Shown here piece after piece: positions 53,007 to 64,000 of a stretch of 64,000 nucleotides of DNA. The translations under genes and the position numbers were made by a program. Position 1 is the first letter of the stretch, and each line of letters opens with the position of its first letter. This DNA comes from Lepiota brunneoincarnata. Its lineage: Eukaryota; Basidiomycota; Agaricomycetes; Agaricales; Agaricaceae. Below the pieces are notes generated by a model. It saw only the letters and a list, made by a program, of their open reading frames with translations, was not told where the DNA came from and ran no database searches. The stretch is from contig JAEBUN010000020.1 in the NCBI GenBank assembly GCA_023014365.1, forward strand, positions 496,001 through 560,000, given 5' to 3'.

Positions 53007-55480
53007 TCCTCCGTCGCTCCTGTAGTGTTTGCATACTCATTCTTCCGCACGCACATCAATAACCAGATCATTTTTGCGTTTACCATCGCCTGACACCCGT
53101 TTGTCCGCGTGATCCACAACTTCAACACGATAGTAGAGAGGAAGGAGTCTTTTCTGAGCACCCGAGTATGTGTCAGGGGCTCGGGATTGTGTGCTAAATT
53201 GGTTGATCTTCAGCATTGATAAGAGGACAGGAACTGGTCCCGATGCCATTGTTCTTCTCGTTTTGTGTCTACTCTTTGTTTCCCTTCTCTTAATCTTTTT
53301 TTCTTCATTCATAGCGTAGAGGGCTCTGCGATCGAGTCCTCGTCGGCCAATGGGACGTGTGCGTTCCCTGCAAGGTACTGTTTAACGATGCCCTCTACAT
53401 AGATGAACACCCAAAACAACGTCGGGATATTTGACGGGTGCGTAAATCATCCACAATACCTACCTACTCAATCCAACCCACGCACTCAAAAGGCCTCCAC
53501 AAAATTGCCCAACCAACCAATCTGACAACCATCCAAGTAACCCTCCCACATTGAACTCTTCTACATCGACTCCCAAAGACGGAAGAAGTAGCCTTCCTTC
53601 GCAGTTGACCTACCCACATCTGACTCGGACAGAACACTACGCAGGAAGTGAGCTTCAGATGAGGCGGTGACATGGTGTTTGTATACAGGAGTTTAAAGAG
53701 CAAAGCGTGGGAGGTGAGTGATTTTGCTTTTGGGAAGGAACAATTGTTAATGGGTTGAGCAGAGCAGAGAAACATGGAAGCTCAAATCCAGCATTAACAC
53801 GAACTCCGGTGACAAGAGGAGTGGTATTGGTATGTGTCACCCTTGAGCTTACATATCCACGTTCATCTTTCATTCATAGCCGGTATCCTGAGGACAGTCG
53901 AATCATCCGCGCGGGGGTGCGAAAGCAATCTTAAAGGCACAATACAGGACCTCGAAGCACTGATGATAAAAACAAAAAACATGGTCCGACTTGCAGCGGA
54001 GCTCAATGACAAACTCACTGCAGACCGTTGCTGGCACCTCTTCGCCTTCGCCTTCACCATCACCTTCGCCCTTGCTCGTTCTGTCTGCGCCAGTAAGCTC
54101 CCAGAGGAAGCTATCTTTATCCGCTCGTCCCTCTCGGCGACCGCAGCACATTTGGTCATACCTCGCTGCCTGGTGTCAGATATCGACACGCAGAAAGATG
54201 GACGCACTGGGAGGAGTATCATGGACCACAATCAATGCCAGGCACAGAGCTGTCTTTCTTTTTTACGATTTTACAATTTTCGCCTCCTGGGGAATCTGTG
54301 ATCTAAGAGGGAGAGAGAGAGGTCATTGTTCATTTAGGCGCGAAGAGCTGCGTTAATCAGTCTTTTGCTAAGCGTAGTCGTAAAATCATCTCGTTCACCT
54401 CCCATTTCACCACCTTTGACTCCCAGATATGCATTAGCGTCGGTATCTATCATTTTCCTCTCCTCTTCGGGTGTAGGAAAACATAACCTATTGGAATGTA
54501 CATGTATATAAAGACCAGAAACTTGGAGACTCGTTCTCCACCCAATATACGGTCGATCCTCTCGTGCCATCCTCATTCTCGGTTTTCTATCTCACTGTCA
54601 ACATGCCTCTTTGGTTTTCGAAGCCCAGTGGTCGTTCCATCGACCATGCTGGCACCTTGCTTTGACGTGTTTCACTTCATTTCGCTTCGTTTCGTCCCGG
54701 CGCGTTTCACCTATCGAAGAGTCGAAGTCTCTTCACTTCAACGGATGATCTCCCGGGACGAGACTCAGGTAGTGAACACCGGGTCTCGTCGGTGAAGACA
54801 TGGCAAGGTCTAATGGCCTCCTAGAGAAACGCCACTTGTAGCCTCAAACTGAAAGCATTACTGATGGATGGACCCCATGGTCATCCGGGTAGGAAATTTC
54901 CAATTCTCGAAGAAAAAGTGATGCCACATTGGTGTATTGGGATAATGCAAAGATAGCAAAAAGGATTTTAAAAATACATGACTTGTAAATTAATACCATG
55001 GCTCCACATTGAACACCAAGATGAACAAATAGAGGAAACTACTATACATCATAGTGTACATCCTGTTGAAGGTGAGGTTTGGCTTCATAGTTCTTGCTTG
55101 TTCTAACTGCTATTTGTAGGACAAACAAAATGAAAGCACTCAGCCACAGAGTCAGGGAGAGTTCGAAAGAAGCCAGCTGTTGTTGTCATCCCTATCCAGA
55201 CCAATATCCGAATTGCAACACCACATTTGAGGCTTTCGAGCTTCCTCCTTGAAAGGACGCTGCCCAACATTTTGACCCATGCCTCACCCTCAGACATCGA
55301 AACCTAGGAGCGAGGGACTTGAGTCATGTGAGAAAAGTGAATTTATTCCTAGCGCAGCAAAGCACAATCTAAAGATGACCAAACACTATCGAAGGACACA
55401 AACAACAAAAAGGATCTTACAAGTAGGGCCTAGCAAGAAGAGGTGCCTACTTTCTGGTTGGTTCTCCCTCCTGAAGTAAA
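53007..55480. other. mostly non-coding, with one duplicated coding-like remnant
   Basis: At about 53880-54130 on the plus strand a frame reads ILRTVESSARGCESN...KTKNMVRLAAELNDKL. It closely resembles the frame at 58660-58860 (ILKTAETSTQGCRSD...KAKNMVHLTAELNDKL), including a downstream PPEEA/LPEEA-FI segment, but the frame here is broken after NDKL. From 54300 to 55480 nothing is recognised. Confidence 0.5.
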
Positions 55481-58387
55481 CTACCGCTCTGCCCAGCTAG
55501 AATAGTGGGCGGCATCTCGTGCTGCACCTGGAGTTGCAGTTCTTCGTAGGTTACTTGTTACTACCGAAGGGGTCTTGTATAGTTCTTTCCAACCGAACGA
55601 AGCTTGAAGTAGTGCATCCCAAACACCCACATTCGTTTGCTCGATTGGACCTAGGATATCCTTAGAAAGGCCTGCACACCAAATCTCGTAGACGACGGCA
55701 TTGTAGTTTTCGAGTGAGTCGTGGCGCACAACCTTCAGGCAGGGCTTCGTTGCGGCTAGGGCAAACACAATCTTGACCAAGGGAACAGCAGGGGCATTCT
55801 CTTCCAGGATCCCGAGGCCATAAGGGTCCATATCATCGAACAGCTTCTGTTTAGGAGTTGCTGAATAGCGCGAATCATTCTTGACTTGGTGGAGAATAAG
55901 TCCTGCATTATCCCTAACCAACTGCGTACCCTTCACCAAAAACACGTTAATAGCATCAACCCCTGCTTGGCTGTTTGCGCATAACACTGCTGCCCCTCGG
56001 CCTTTGAGCAACAACAGCGAGGTGATATCAATGGCCTTGTACTCGTGAACCTTCGCGAAGTGAGTGAAGTAGATATGTGCGTCACCGAAGTCCTTGGAAA
56101 GCCCATTTAGAGCATCGATCGTGCGTTGATCTATAAAGCCTGAAGGAATGATGTGCTCGCGGAAGACATGGCCATATAAGAAATCTGCCATCCCAATCCA
56201 GCGCTTTCCCGTCTCTGGCCGCGCGTTTGGGTCGGCGGGACCAACAGCTGCATCACGGGCAAGAATCAACAACAAGAGGACCAGGAACTCGCCACGGTCA
56301 CCCTTCGATATTGAAAATCCTTGCATCACCTGCTTCAGTGCCTGTGGTGCTGCGAAAGAGGGGCCTTGCATGACGTAATAGGCAGCCTCTGAGAGGATCG
56401 GTTCAGACGAGGACGTCGTTACCATGGTCTCGAAGGCGGAGTCGATTTTGAGGCAGACTCGCATGTGTCCTTCCACCTGCTTCCTCTCGTTCTTCTGAGA
56501 CATATAATTGGTCGAGTTGAATTCAATAGGAATTCGTTGGGATAGGCATGCCAGATGTTGATCAGCGGAGAGTTCCGATGGGCGCCGGGCTGCGTTGAGG
56601 AGTTTTGCAGCAGCAAACCGAATGATGTCGAGTTTGATAGTGCCTGTGCCATATTGGTTCCGGGTTGCAAATCTATCATCATCTCATGAATAACTATAAA
56701 GATTGGCACATAATCCAGATACTCACAAGGGACGGCCTAGACTACAGATCTGATCATCCTCGGTCAGCCGCTCCAAGGTCCATGAGCCATCCAAACTAAT
56801 CTTATGTGCAAGGTGATCGAAGCCAAGATCCGTGTAGGGTTCAATGATGCGCAAATCACCCTTGACAACTCTCGTCGAAAGGTCCTCTCCAGCAGCAGAG
56901 GCAAACTGAGAAACTTTGCCAGTTGTTGACAAGAAGAGTGAGAACAAAGGAAGGCCATTTAGCGCTCGTAGTGCATGGCGAAGTTCGTTGAATGTGGACC
57001 AATCATCCTCGGTGGAAGTCGGTCGCCGCTCGGTCAATGTATGTGCTTCATCAAACGCTAGGACAACAAGCCGGGGGCTCTCTTGGGCTTTCGCCGTCTT
57101 CTGTTCCCGCAGCCACTGGTTCTGGAGCAGATCGTCAAGTGCCTTGAACGCAGAATAAAGGGGGGAATCGTGATTGCCTGTGGCCCTATTCTGCAACTAG
57201 CCAACACATTTGTGAGCTATAATGATGTACTGGGCAATCACATACTTTTTCCTGTAATAGCGCCTCTGCCTTGCCGATGACTTGACTGTAGAACTCTCTC
57301 CGAAATTTGTTATGACTTGCCATCGTCTGACCCTCAGTCATGCGCTCTCTGAATGTTCGCGCAAATCCAACATAATTGGATGATTTGTCAAGACGGATAT
57401 AATCAGCTGCATGTTTGAATAGGGCCTCAAGGAAAGCACTGGCACGATTGAGGGTAGCTGTCTTTGAACTGGCAGCAATGAGATAATCTCGAACATGGCG
57501 ATCCGGAGGGGGATACCCTGAAAGAAGGATGAAAGTATGATCAAGTACCACAAATGCCCGAGCCGAAACTAACAGTACCACTGGACTTCTCCTGCTGAAG
57601 ATTTAAGGGCAATACGAAACACTTCTTGGCTAGTTCATCCACAGTTCTTGACTTTCCCATACCCGAAGACTGGACAATGGCAGCATACTGGGCGTAAATG
57701 TCTGTGTCGTCAGGTCGGTGGTGTTTCAGAATGTGCTGCCATAAGCCTTCTGCAGCGTCGCCCCGAAACTCGTGTTCCCAAGACCTCTGAGTGGCTGTGT
57801 GGTAAAGTAAATGTCGGTAAGGATTTGAACCTGGTTCCCGACGACATACCTGTTTCTTGGTCCTCGACGTTGATGATGGATTCGATAGATTCCTCACTAG
57901 GGGATGCTACCTGAAGCGAAGCTGCGCGGGATTTGATTGTCTTGCAGCAGAACGAATGGCTCGAGGTGTACATACGACGCTGAATTAGCTTGCACCAATC
58001 ATTCCTCTCTATACCATCCCACAATCCAATCTTCCACTGTTCCAACTCTTCATTGTCGAATTTGGCTACTCTGCTTGTGGCATCGAGGGCGGACATGCTT
58101 TTGACGACACTACCCTTCAAGCCTGTGTGCGCCAATTCCACTGTGAGGTATTCCAGAACCTGCGAGAACAGTGAACGCCATATGACCACATCATCTTTGG
58201 CCAATCTATAACGTTCTCGCCAAAGATTCCGACCTGAGTGGTCTTTCATCTTGCCGTTGAGCACAGACAGATCAACACCTAGATCCAGCGGCCCAGAGGA
58301 AGGTGGGGCGTCGGTGTCCATCGATTCATCCATCGTGGTGGTGGGGAGCGAGGGAGGTGTATCGGATTCCATCGGTATGTCCGTCAT
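55481..58387 (-). CDS. Crinkler-RHS-type P-loop NTPase with REase-like C-terminus
   Basis: Five exons: 58387-57850, 57794-57579, 57517-57246, 57196-56727 and 56672-55481. They sum to 2,688 nt (895 residues) in one consistent frame. The N-terminus is acidic/Pro-rich, then helical. Walker A is in exon 2 (IVQSSGMGKSRTVDELAK), followed by GYPPPDRHVRDYLI in exon 3 and Walker B in exon 4 (LVVLAFDEAHTL); LGRPLFATR spans the exon 4/5 junction. The C-terminal ~340 residues include RGAAVLCANSQAGVD and GLILHQVKND; the QVK matches the catalytic Q-x-K of restriction-endonuclease-fold domains. The family is expanded in basidiomycetes and related to the NTPase-nuclease architecture described for Crinkler-RHS proteins. 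Proposed roles include genome conflict or effector function; the role here is inferred. Walker and QVK motifs look intact. Confidence 0.78.
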
Positions 58388-59345
58388 GGTGGTTTAGTGT
58401 GAATGGCTAACCCGTGACATATCTGGTAACGCACGCGACAATGACACCAGTCTACTGTACCTTGTCTGGATTCCCTCAAAGTTTGAACGGCACAGCATGG
58501 TTCCTAAGTAGTGATATCTGGTACACGGGAGACACTCAAAAATCTCTATGGGTAATGTAGAACCCTGTGTACCGCTGATTATCTCCTACATACAACAAGC
58601 CCCGGCCCGCTGCCTGAACAACATGAGAGCGTGGATTGTACCAGCACACCGAAGAGAGAACGTATCTTAAAGACAGCAGAAACATCCACACAGGGATGCA
58701 GGAGTGACTGCAAAGGGCTCATGAGAAAAGCAAAAAACATGGTCCACCTCACAGCGGAGCTCAATGACAAGCTCGCCACCACCGTTGCTAGCACCCCATC
58801 ATCACCAGAGCCCCCAGAGGAAGCCACCTTTATCGGCTCATCCTTCTCGCAATTGGGACTTCAGACAGCTGATGTGCATGGGACGAGCAACACAGTCAAG
58901 GACAAGAACAAGTAGAACAGCGAGCTCGCACGGGAGCTGGGAGGGGTGTCGGGGCGGGGATTAATGACAAAAAGTAGCGGGACTATAGCGTCAGATGACA
59001 CCAGGGGTGGATGAGCTGCGCTCGGCTGTTAGTCTGTTCTACTTGTTGTGGTTCCGAACCTCATCTCCCAATGTATGTAAACCTCTCCCCCAATATACAA
59101 ACCGACACTCGACGAGTGCATCACATTCCAACAAGCATTTGCGGATAGGCTGGCCAGGTGTTGGCACTGAGAGGGGACCGCGAACGACGATGGGGACAGT
59201 GGCATTGGAGGGAATCGCTGTGGCACTTGCGCAAGGGAAGGTAATTAGGAATGATGCAACATGTGCTACCTTTGGAAATGGGAGTGTGATGAGCATGGAT
59301 GGGAAAGTTGGAGTGAGGTGGTAGCCAAATGTTGGCTGCTGAGTA
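58388..59345. other. intergenic with the second duplicated remnant
   Basis: 58650-58870 holds the relative of the 53.9 kb remnant, with the frame open from about 58631 to 58915 and an internal deletion of a few codons relative to it. The remainder to 59345 shows no gene. The two remnants stand in direct orientation on either side of the NTPase gene. Confidence 0.5.
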
Positions 59346-60268
59346 TCAGGTAGACTTGAACGAGGAAACCAGCGAGAGACACCAGAGATCGTTGGCGGGA
59401 TAGACCAACATCTCTCCAGGTTTTGTAACCACAAATAACATCAATCGCGTTGAGCATGGAAATTTGTTGTAACTCGTACGCAGCGAAACTGGCCAGTAAT
59501 CAGCAGGAGAAAAAAGAAAACACAGGACAGAACAACTCCTTACCTGGAGGTAAAACCCTTCTTGAATAATCTGCAAATCATAACGATCCGCAAAGGACAA
59601 TCTCGCATCATGACGCGGGCCAAACCTCCACTCCTCGACGTTCCTCTCAATCAAAGTACCTTTGATCGTGCCTTCTTCCTCCCTCTGTGCCTGAGTCGGA
59701 TACCGACTAGAAAGGTGGATGCGCAGGCAGGTATCGTTGACCTCTGTCAATGCATAGCGCGGAGGACGTGTTGGAGAAGGGGGGTGTCGAAAAGTAATAC
59801 GTTGGGGCTCTTGATCAGAGCAAGCCACTCTTTTTGTTCTGTTAAATGGGGGCGATTTCCTTCGATAGGGTGATCATCATCATTATCAGAGGTGCCATGG
59901 AAGGAAGTGAGGATGCGACCAGCAAACCTTGCTGAGGCGAGAAGGGCGGTTGCGAGGGAATGTGATGAGGAGGATGCCAGGTGAGCCTGAAATTGGGGAG
60001 GTTACGGTTAAGGCGATGAAGAAGGGGTAGCGTTGGGGGGCGGGGGCAGACGTGAGTGCTGAAGAGTGAGGGGGGAAGAAAAGTTCGTCTGGGGGCGAGG
60101 AGGCGGAGGAGGCGCCTGCGATGCCGATGCGGACGCCGTCGAGGATGGTTGCTTCGAGCTGGCACGGATGGGAATCTCGCGTGCCAGTGTGCTGAGGGCT
60201 GCGGTGCCTAGTCGATGAGGATGGCAACCGCTGGTCGACATGGTGTAGAAACGGGTGTACATAGTCAC
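59346..60268 (-). CDS. uncharacterised minus-strand gene, model uncertain
   Basis: Two stretches look coding: about 60240-59900 (Ser/Pro-rich N-terminus, then YPFFIALTVTSPISGSPGILLITFPRN) and 59820-59540 (RITFRHPPSPTRPPRYALTEVND...RYDLQIIQEGFYLQV). They are in different frames, so at least one intron is expected between about 59830 and 59930, and a further frame change lies near the start. No domain recognised. It is divergent from the RRM gene, whose start lies about 100 bp from the likely 5' end. Confidence 0.4.
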
Positions 60269-60355
60269 ATAATCACGTGATGCTTACCAAACGACCCTTA
60301 TCCCCATCCCTTACAGGCATTTTTCGTTTTTCCGTCCACCTCCTCGTCACTCGCC

Positions 60356-61271
60356 ATGCTCAGGAACTTCCTCCGTCTGCAAGCCCGCCTCGCACTTCCT
60401 GTGCACGCGCGTCTCTCCACGCCCCTCCGGAGGCAGCTTCCAAAATTCTTCCTCCCTTCCGCGACGCGAAGCACCCAAAGCATGGCAAACCCGACTTTAA
60501 GCGAGATTCTGGAGCCTTTAAGGGAACAAGGCTCTGAAACTACGACTAAAAACGAAGCCGAAACTTCGACAAAAGGCGAACCCACCGTCCCCAGTCGGTC
60601 CCTCTTTGTCTCCAACATTCCCTACAGTGTCGAGGAGACGGAGCTACGCGAGATTTTCGCGTCGTATGGGACAATCACGAATGTCAGGATCGGTAAGTAT
60701 TTCTTCGCAAACATCCCTCCCCACCACCTCGGACTCATCTGCGTATTTCCCATTTTTTCCCACTTAGCATGTACATCAGGGGGACGCCGGATTGGGTATG
60801 CCCACGTCGAGTTCGCCTCGCGCGAGGAGGCGTTGCATGTTTTTGAATCTGGTGCGGAAGAGCCCTTTGTCTTGTTCAACCGCCAGCTGCGCATTGAGAT
60901 GGCTAGCAAAACCAAGTCAAATGCGCCAGAACGTAGCCTCGGAGAGCCGTCCCAGACGATACACATCGCCAATAACCCCAGACCGGGGGATGAGCGTGCT
61001 ATTAGGGATGTGTTTAGGCAGTTTGAAGATAAAATCACGCGAATTAACTTCAGTGCGTCCAACTTGCCTTTCTGCCCTGGGGGATCTAGAGCTGACGTGT
61101 GACATAGTGAGAGATATTGATGGGAACTATACCTCCAAAGCTTTCGTCAAGTTTGTCGATGCTGAAACTGCTGCTAATGCGATTACGCTGCTACAAAAAG
61201 CACCCCTTGACGGCACGTACCTAAATCTTTATTACGCGCGGGATTCGCGCAACGAACGACGACAGAAATAG
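60356..61271 (+). CDS. two-RRM RNA-binding protein, probably mitochondrial
   Basis: Three exons: 60356-60692, 60768-61052 and 61108-61271 (introns 75 and 55 bp, GTAAGT...TTAG and GTGCGT...ATAG), joined to 261 residues. The first ~45 residues are Arg/Leu/Ser-rich without acids (MLRNFLRLQARLALPV), a typical mitochondrial presequence. RRM1 has RNP2 LFVSNIPY and RNP1 RIGYAHVEF. RRM2 has IHIANNP, a DVFRQFEDKI helix and the RNP1-like SKAFVKFVD. The protein should bind RNA, perhaps in mitochondrial RNA processing or translation; the exact role is not known. Confidence 0.85.
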
Positions 61272-61459
61272 AGGGAACGTCTATGGTCTGATTCTTAGAT
61301 GTCCACCCTCAAGCCTAGGGTTTAGGATCCATCTCACTTGATTCTCACTCCTTATCTAGTAGGTCTATGATGTGGAGAATCTACGATTTACATGTAATAG
61401 ATATCGCAATCTAATCCCCAGTCATTTCCTTCGCTTAATGTCGCCAAGTGTGTCCATCG

Positions 61460-62268
61460 TTAGTCACTCGCAGCCGCAAGGTAGCTCTGCATAATCCATC
61501 AGAAGTTGTCATTTCACAAACCTTGACACAGGAACTAACCTCACGCTCCTCTAAAAACTCCAAATAGGCCAGCGCAACAGCAATCCAGAAGCTTGTATCG
61601 ACGCCCAACAACACCTCTTCTGGTTTATTGATCTCCAGTAATCCCATGAGAGACTTTACAGTGAGAACAGCCGTATGATCATGAAACGTAGCCAATGGCG
61701 AATGCAAAGGTAGGGGCACCGAAAGGGAAGGCGGAGAAGGAGCAGACGTGGTCAGCGCCACGGTCGACCTGGAGGCTTCAGCAGCGGGCAGGTTGAGCGC
61801 ATACGGTGGTGGTGGAGAGAGAGGGGCGTTCAGAGGGACACGGGACAGCGTGAACGAACCCGAATGTGATGGGTGGTAAGATTTGAGCGCTGAGAGTGCA
61901 CGAGAGAAGAAGGATTGTTGTTGGGTATCAGGCGAGTTATGTAATCGTGGGGGTACGGCTGAGGGCGCGAGTATAAATTGGGTGATTTGGGACTGGGGAC
62001 TGCTACCTGATCCCGAGGTGAAGCCCTTGGAGGCTGCTGATGCTGATGATGGGAGTTGTGTGGCGGAGGGTGTGGGTGGGTATGAGTGGACACTGGTTTG
62101 GCTGCTGTCATCTTGTAGTGTTAAGCTTTGCTGTTGAAGAACGTTCTCTGGTCCCTCTTGTGGTGGTGTAGGATTGGTACGAGAAGTGAACGAGAGCGAG
62201 CCATCGACATAGTAGGGGGATTGTTGGGGCAGAGGTACGAGAGGTATGAATACACCTGGCGGAAACAT
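61460..62268 (-). CDS. Ser/Pro-rich uncharacterised protein
   Basis: Exons 62268-61540 and 61486-61460, with a 53 bp intron (GTTAGT...GCAG), give 251 residues ending EFLEERESYLAAASD. ATG 62268 (MFPPGVFIPLVPLPQQ) is chosen as the first Met before the conserved-looking part; an upstream non-ATG extension is open. The middle is low-complexity Ser/Pro/Thr. The C-terminal ~50 residues (VKSLMGLLEINKPEEVLLGVDTSFWIAVALAYLEFLEERE, in pieces) look folded and helical. No domain recognised. Confidence 0.65.
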
Positions 62269-62950
62269 CGGTGTCCGGAGACGGATGTACCACCCTCGAA
62301 GGGGTCGATGTATCATCCAACACACTCGAGAGGTTTGATTGTGCTAACCGGGAACATGGGCTTATCTTGGCCATTCCATTCATGGAAGACATCATATACT
62401 TACTACAATGCGTTCCACGATTTCATTCTCGCTCAGATACCGCTCCTTGTTGTGTGCGGAAATGAGAAAGATACGTTCAACCCATGTAACGTACATTTAC
62501 CTTGTACCAAATTACTTTGTCCGGTGATGCCTCCTCATACACGTTCACGCGCATGTCCTGCAACACGTCCGTGCTTCGCACATCAGATTAACAGGGCAAG
62601 ATTACCTGTAGGGAATAACTACTCACGTCTGGATGATATACCTCCCGCAGTCACTCCCTGAAGGCGCTGCTGCCGGTTGATGCATAGTTGGGTAACGACC
62701 AACATATTTAGAAAACGGAATTCAGGTGGCCAGGGGCGTATTTATCTTGATCTTTCAGAACAAACATCGACGATCAGATCAATTCCAGACCCTTTTATCA
62801 TCTGGCTAAAAGGCGCAAACAACCTGAAATTGGCATGCCGAAGATAGGCGCTACAATGCACTAAAAACGACAATGAAATAGGAAGCAAGTAATCATAACG
62901 ACCGTAAATGTCCCCATCAGACAGTGTACCGAAGGTCCTTAATGAGCCTT
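62269..62950. other. intergenic, no gene identified
   Basis: Lies between the 5' end of the Ser/Pro-rich gene and the 3' end of the UBE2S gene. Short ORFs only. Confidence 0.4.
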
Positions 62951-64000
62951 TCATAGTCTTTTCAACGCCTTCTTCCTCTTTTCTGCGTTCGTTGTAGCAC
63001 TCCCGGTAGCAGATCGCTTCATAGCCTTTGTCGCGCCGGCGGGTAGGGTATTATTCGCAATGCTTAGCCCTATACCCGAGGTTGGCTTGTTTTGAGCCCG
63101 AACATTCGCATCCGCTGTAGCCAACGGAGAGGGTGAGGGGTGTCGGTCCTTCTCCTTACCCACGCCCTCCTTCTCCACAGTAAGAGTAGCCTTAAGCGGG
63201 CGCGCCGGCGGAGGCGGTGACGCGGACTTGCGCGTAACAACATGCAAAGGAAGGAGAGGAGTTGAGGGAACAGAAGCAGGTGTGGTCGATGGTGCCGTGA
63301 TCGTTGGAGTGGTCGTGGATGTTGGTTTGGAGGACGGCGTAGAAGCCGAGACGGAGGGAGCTGAAGACGACGCTTCGGATGTCGAGGACTCTGTCGGAGA
63401 TGGATCATTGAACTCGACAGGTTTGACGCGTGGTGTCGCGTGTACGCTCGTGATCAATTTAGCACGGCTGCAGTAGCTTTCATAGTCCTCTAGGAGCAGC
63501 TTCCCCGCTTCTTCGTCCAGCGCAGACTCGGGATTGGGGTAAATAAGAAGGCATTTCACGGTCACCAGAATGTGGCTAATGCCGTATGATGATTGCCAGT
63601 CCTTCTTCAGGGTATTGACGCAGATTTCCCCAGCGCTCGATACATTAGGGTGGAAGATCTTCGTTGCGAACCAACCTGCAGATAGTTATCAACCAACTTG
63701 CAAAGAGTGTGAGAGAGAGAGACGACATACATTTGGGCGGAGCAGCAGGAAACTCCTCTGTAAACTTGAACTTGACTTTGAAGTAACCGCCCGCGTACGG
63801 GGTACCCTCTGGGTGACACAAACACCTTGCTTAGTCCACAGTCTAACAACACTATGTCGGGAATATGGCGCATACCCGGTCCCTCGATGATTCCGGTTAC
63901 ATTTAACATATCCTCCTCGTTGGTTTGTATGCGAATCCCTTCAGAAGGATTCTTTTTCAAATCTGCGAGCTCGCGCATCAGACGACGTGCAACGGCTGGG
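62951..64000 (-). CDS. UBE2S: ubiquitin-conjugating enzyme E2 S, 5' end beyond the window
   Basis: Ubiquitin E2 of the UBE2S type, which elongates K11-linked chains with the APC/C in animals. Visible exons: edge (64000)-63876, 63808-63731 and 63675-62951, with introns of 67 and 55 bp. The UBC fold is seen as [38 protein letters not shown], the HPNV motif and active-site Cys in [13 protein letters not shown], then [16 protein letters not shown]. The long C-terminal extension (~130 residues) is Ser/Thr/Pro-rich and ends in a Lys-rich [11 protein letters not shown], as in animal UBE2S, where that tail contacts the APC/C. The first codons are missing because the window ends. No lesion is seen. 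Confidence 0.93.

Noticed and set aside
54041..54100. A Ser/Pro repeat protein from the CCTTCGCCTTCACC-rich stretch
   Set aside because: A low-complexity run within a broken remnant; no independent evidence for translation.

Overview
The window looks like nuclear DNA of a filamentous basidiomycete, most likely an Agaricomycete. Introns are short (about 40-90 bp, GT...AG, often with a CTAAC/CTAAT-type branch site). There is a Ty3/gypsy chromovirus with a chromodomain, a second gypsy-like element with an [F]LDD reverse transcriptase, and fungal genes for UBE2S, an OTU deubiquitinase, a heme-thiolate peroxidase homologue and a Crinkler-RHS-like NTPase. I cannot name the species.

Layout. About 0.9-9.8 kb: a minus-strand series of related single-pass membrane protein genes (subfamily I), three of them inside tandemly repeated blocks and all carrying frame breaks, plus one different plus-strand TM relic at 3.0-3.7 kb. 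11.2-14.6 kb: two ordinary genes, an OTU protease (minus) and an F-box-like conserved protein (plus). 14.6-19.0 kb: a 2.7 kb tandem duplication carrying TM/PPxY genes of subfamilies A and B; only the copy at 17.70-18.83 kb is intact. 19.2-27.5 kb: a young gypsy element (identical-looking 698 bp LTRs, 5 bp target duplication GGCAC), sitting inside an unclassified older insertion. 28.2-35.1 kb: an older gypsy-like element (543 bp LTRs, about 1.3% diverged, TSD ATAG, one in-frame TGA), inserted just upstream of a subfamily B gene. 35.1-49.9 kb: more TM/PPxY genes (B, A relic, B, C, D, E). 50.4-64 kb: mostly single-copy genes (peroxidase homologue, F-box-like gene, NTPase/nuclease, an uncharacterised gene, a mitochondrial-type two-RRM protein, a Ser/Pro-rich protein, and UBE2S truncated by the right edge).

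The most striking content is an expanded family of at least 13 genes and relics sharing one architecture: a Ser/Thr/Pro-rich ectodomain without a clear signal peptide, one transmembrane helix, an Arg/Lys-rich juxtamembrane stretch, a [IV]SP[YF]-type motif, a short coiled coil (K-[IL]-E-x-L-E type) and a C-terminal PPxY motif (PPDY or PPEY), which is the classical ligand of WW domains. In the intact genes every intron I can place falls after the second base of a codon, and three subfamilies have duplicated small symmetrical exons of the ectodomain. The clearest case is six consecutive 42-57 nt exons at 40.9-41.5 kb. This looks like a fast-evolving, birth-and-death surface protein family that changes its ectodomain by exon amplification while holding the cytoplasmic tail constant. 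Its role is unknown; wall sensing, or self/non-self or environmental recognition signalling through WW-domain (for example Rsp5/Nedd4-type) partners, are inferences only.

Exon limits were read by eye from splice consensus and reading-frame bookkeeping. Single-base frame breaks could be true mutations or assembly errors.
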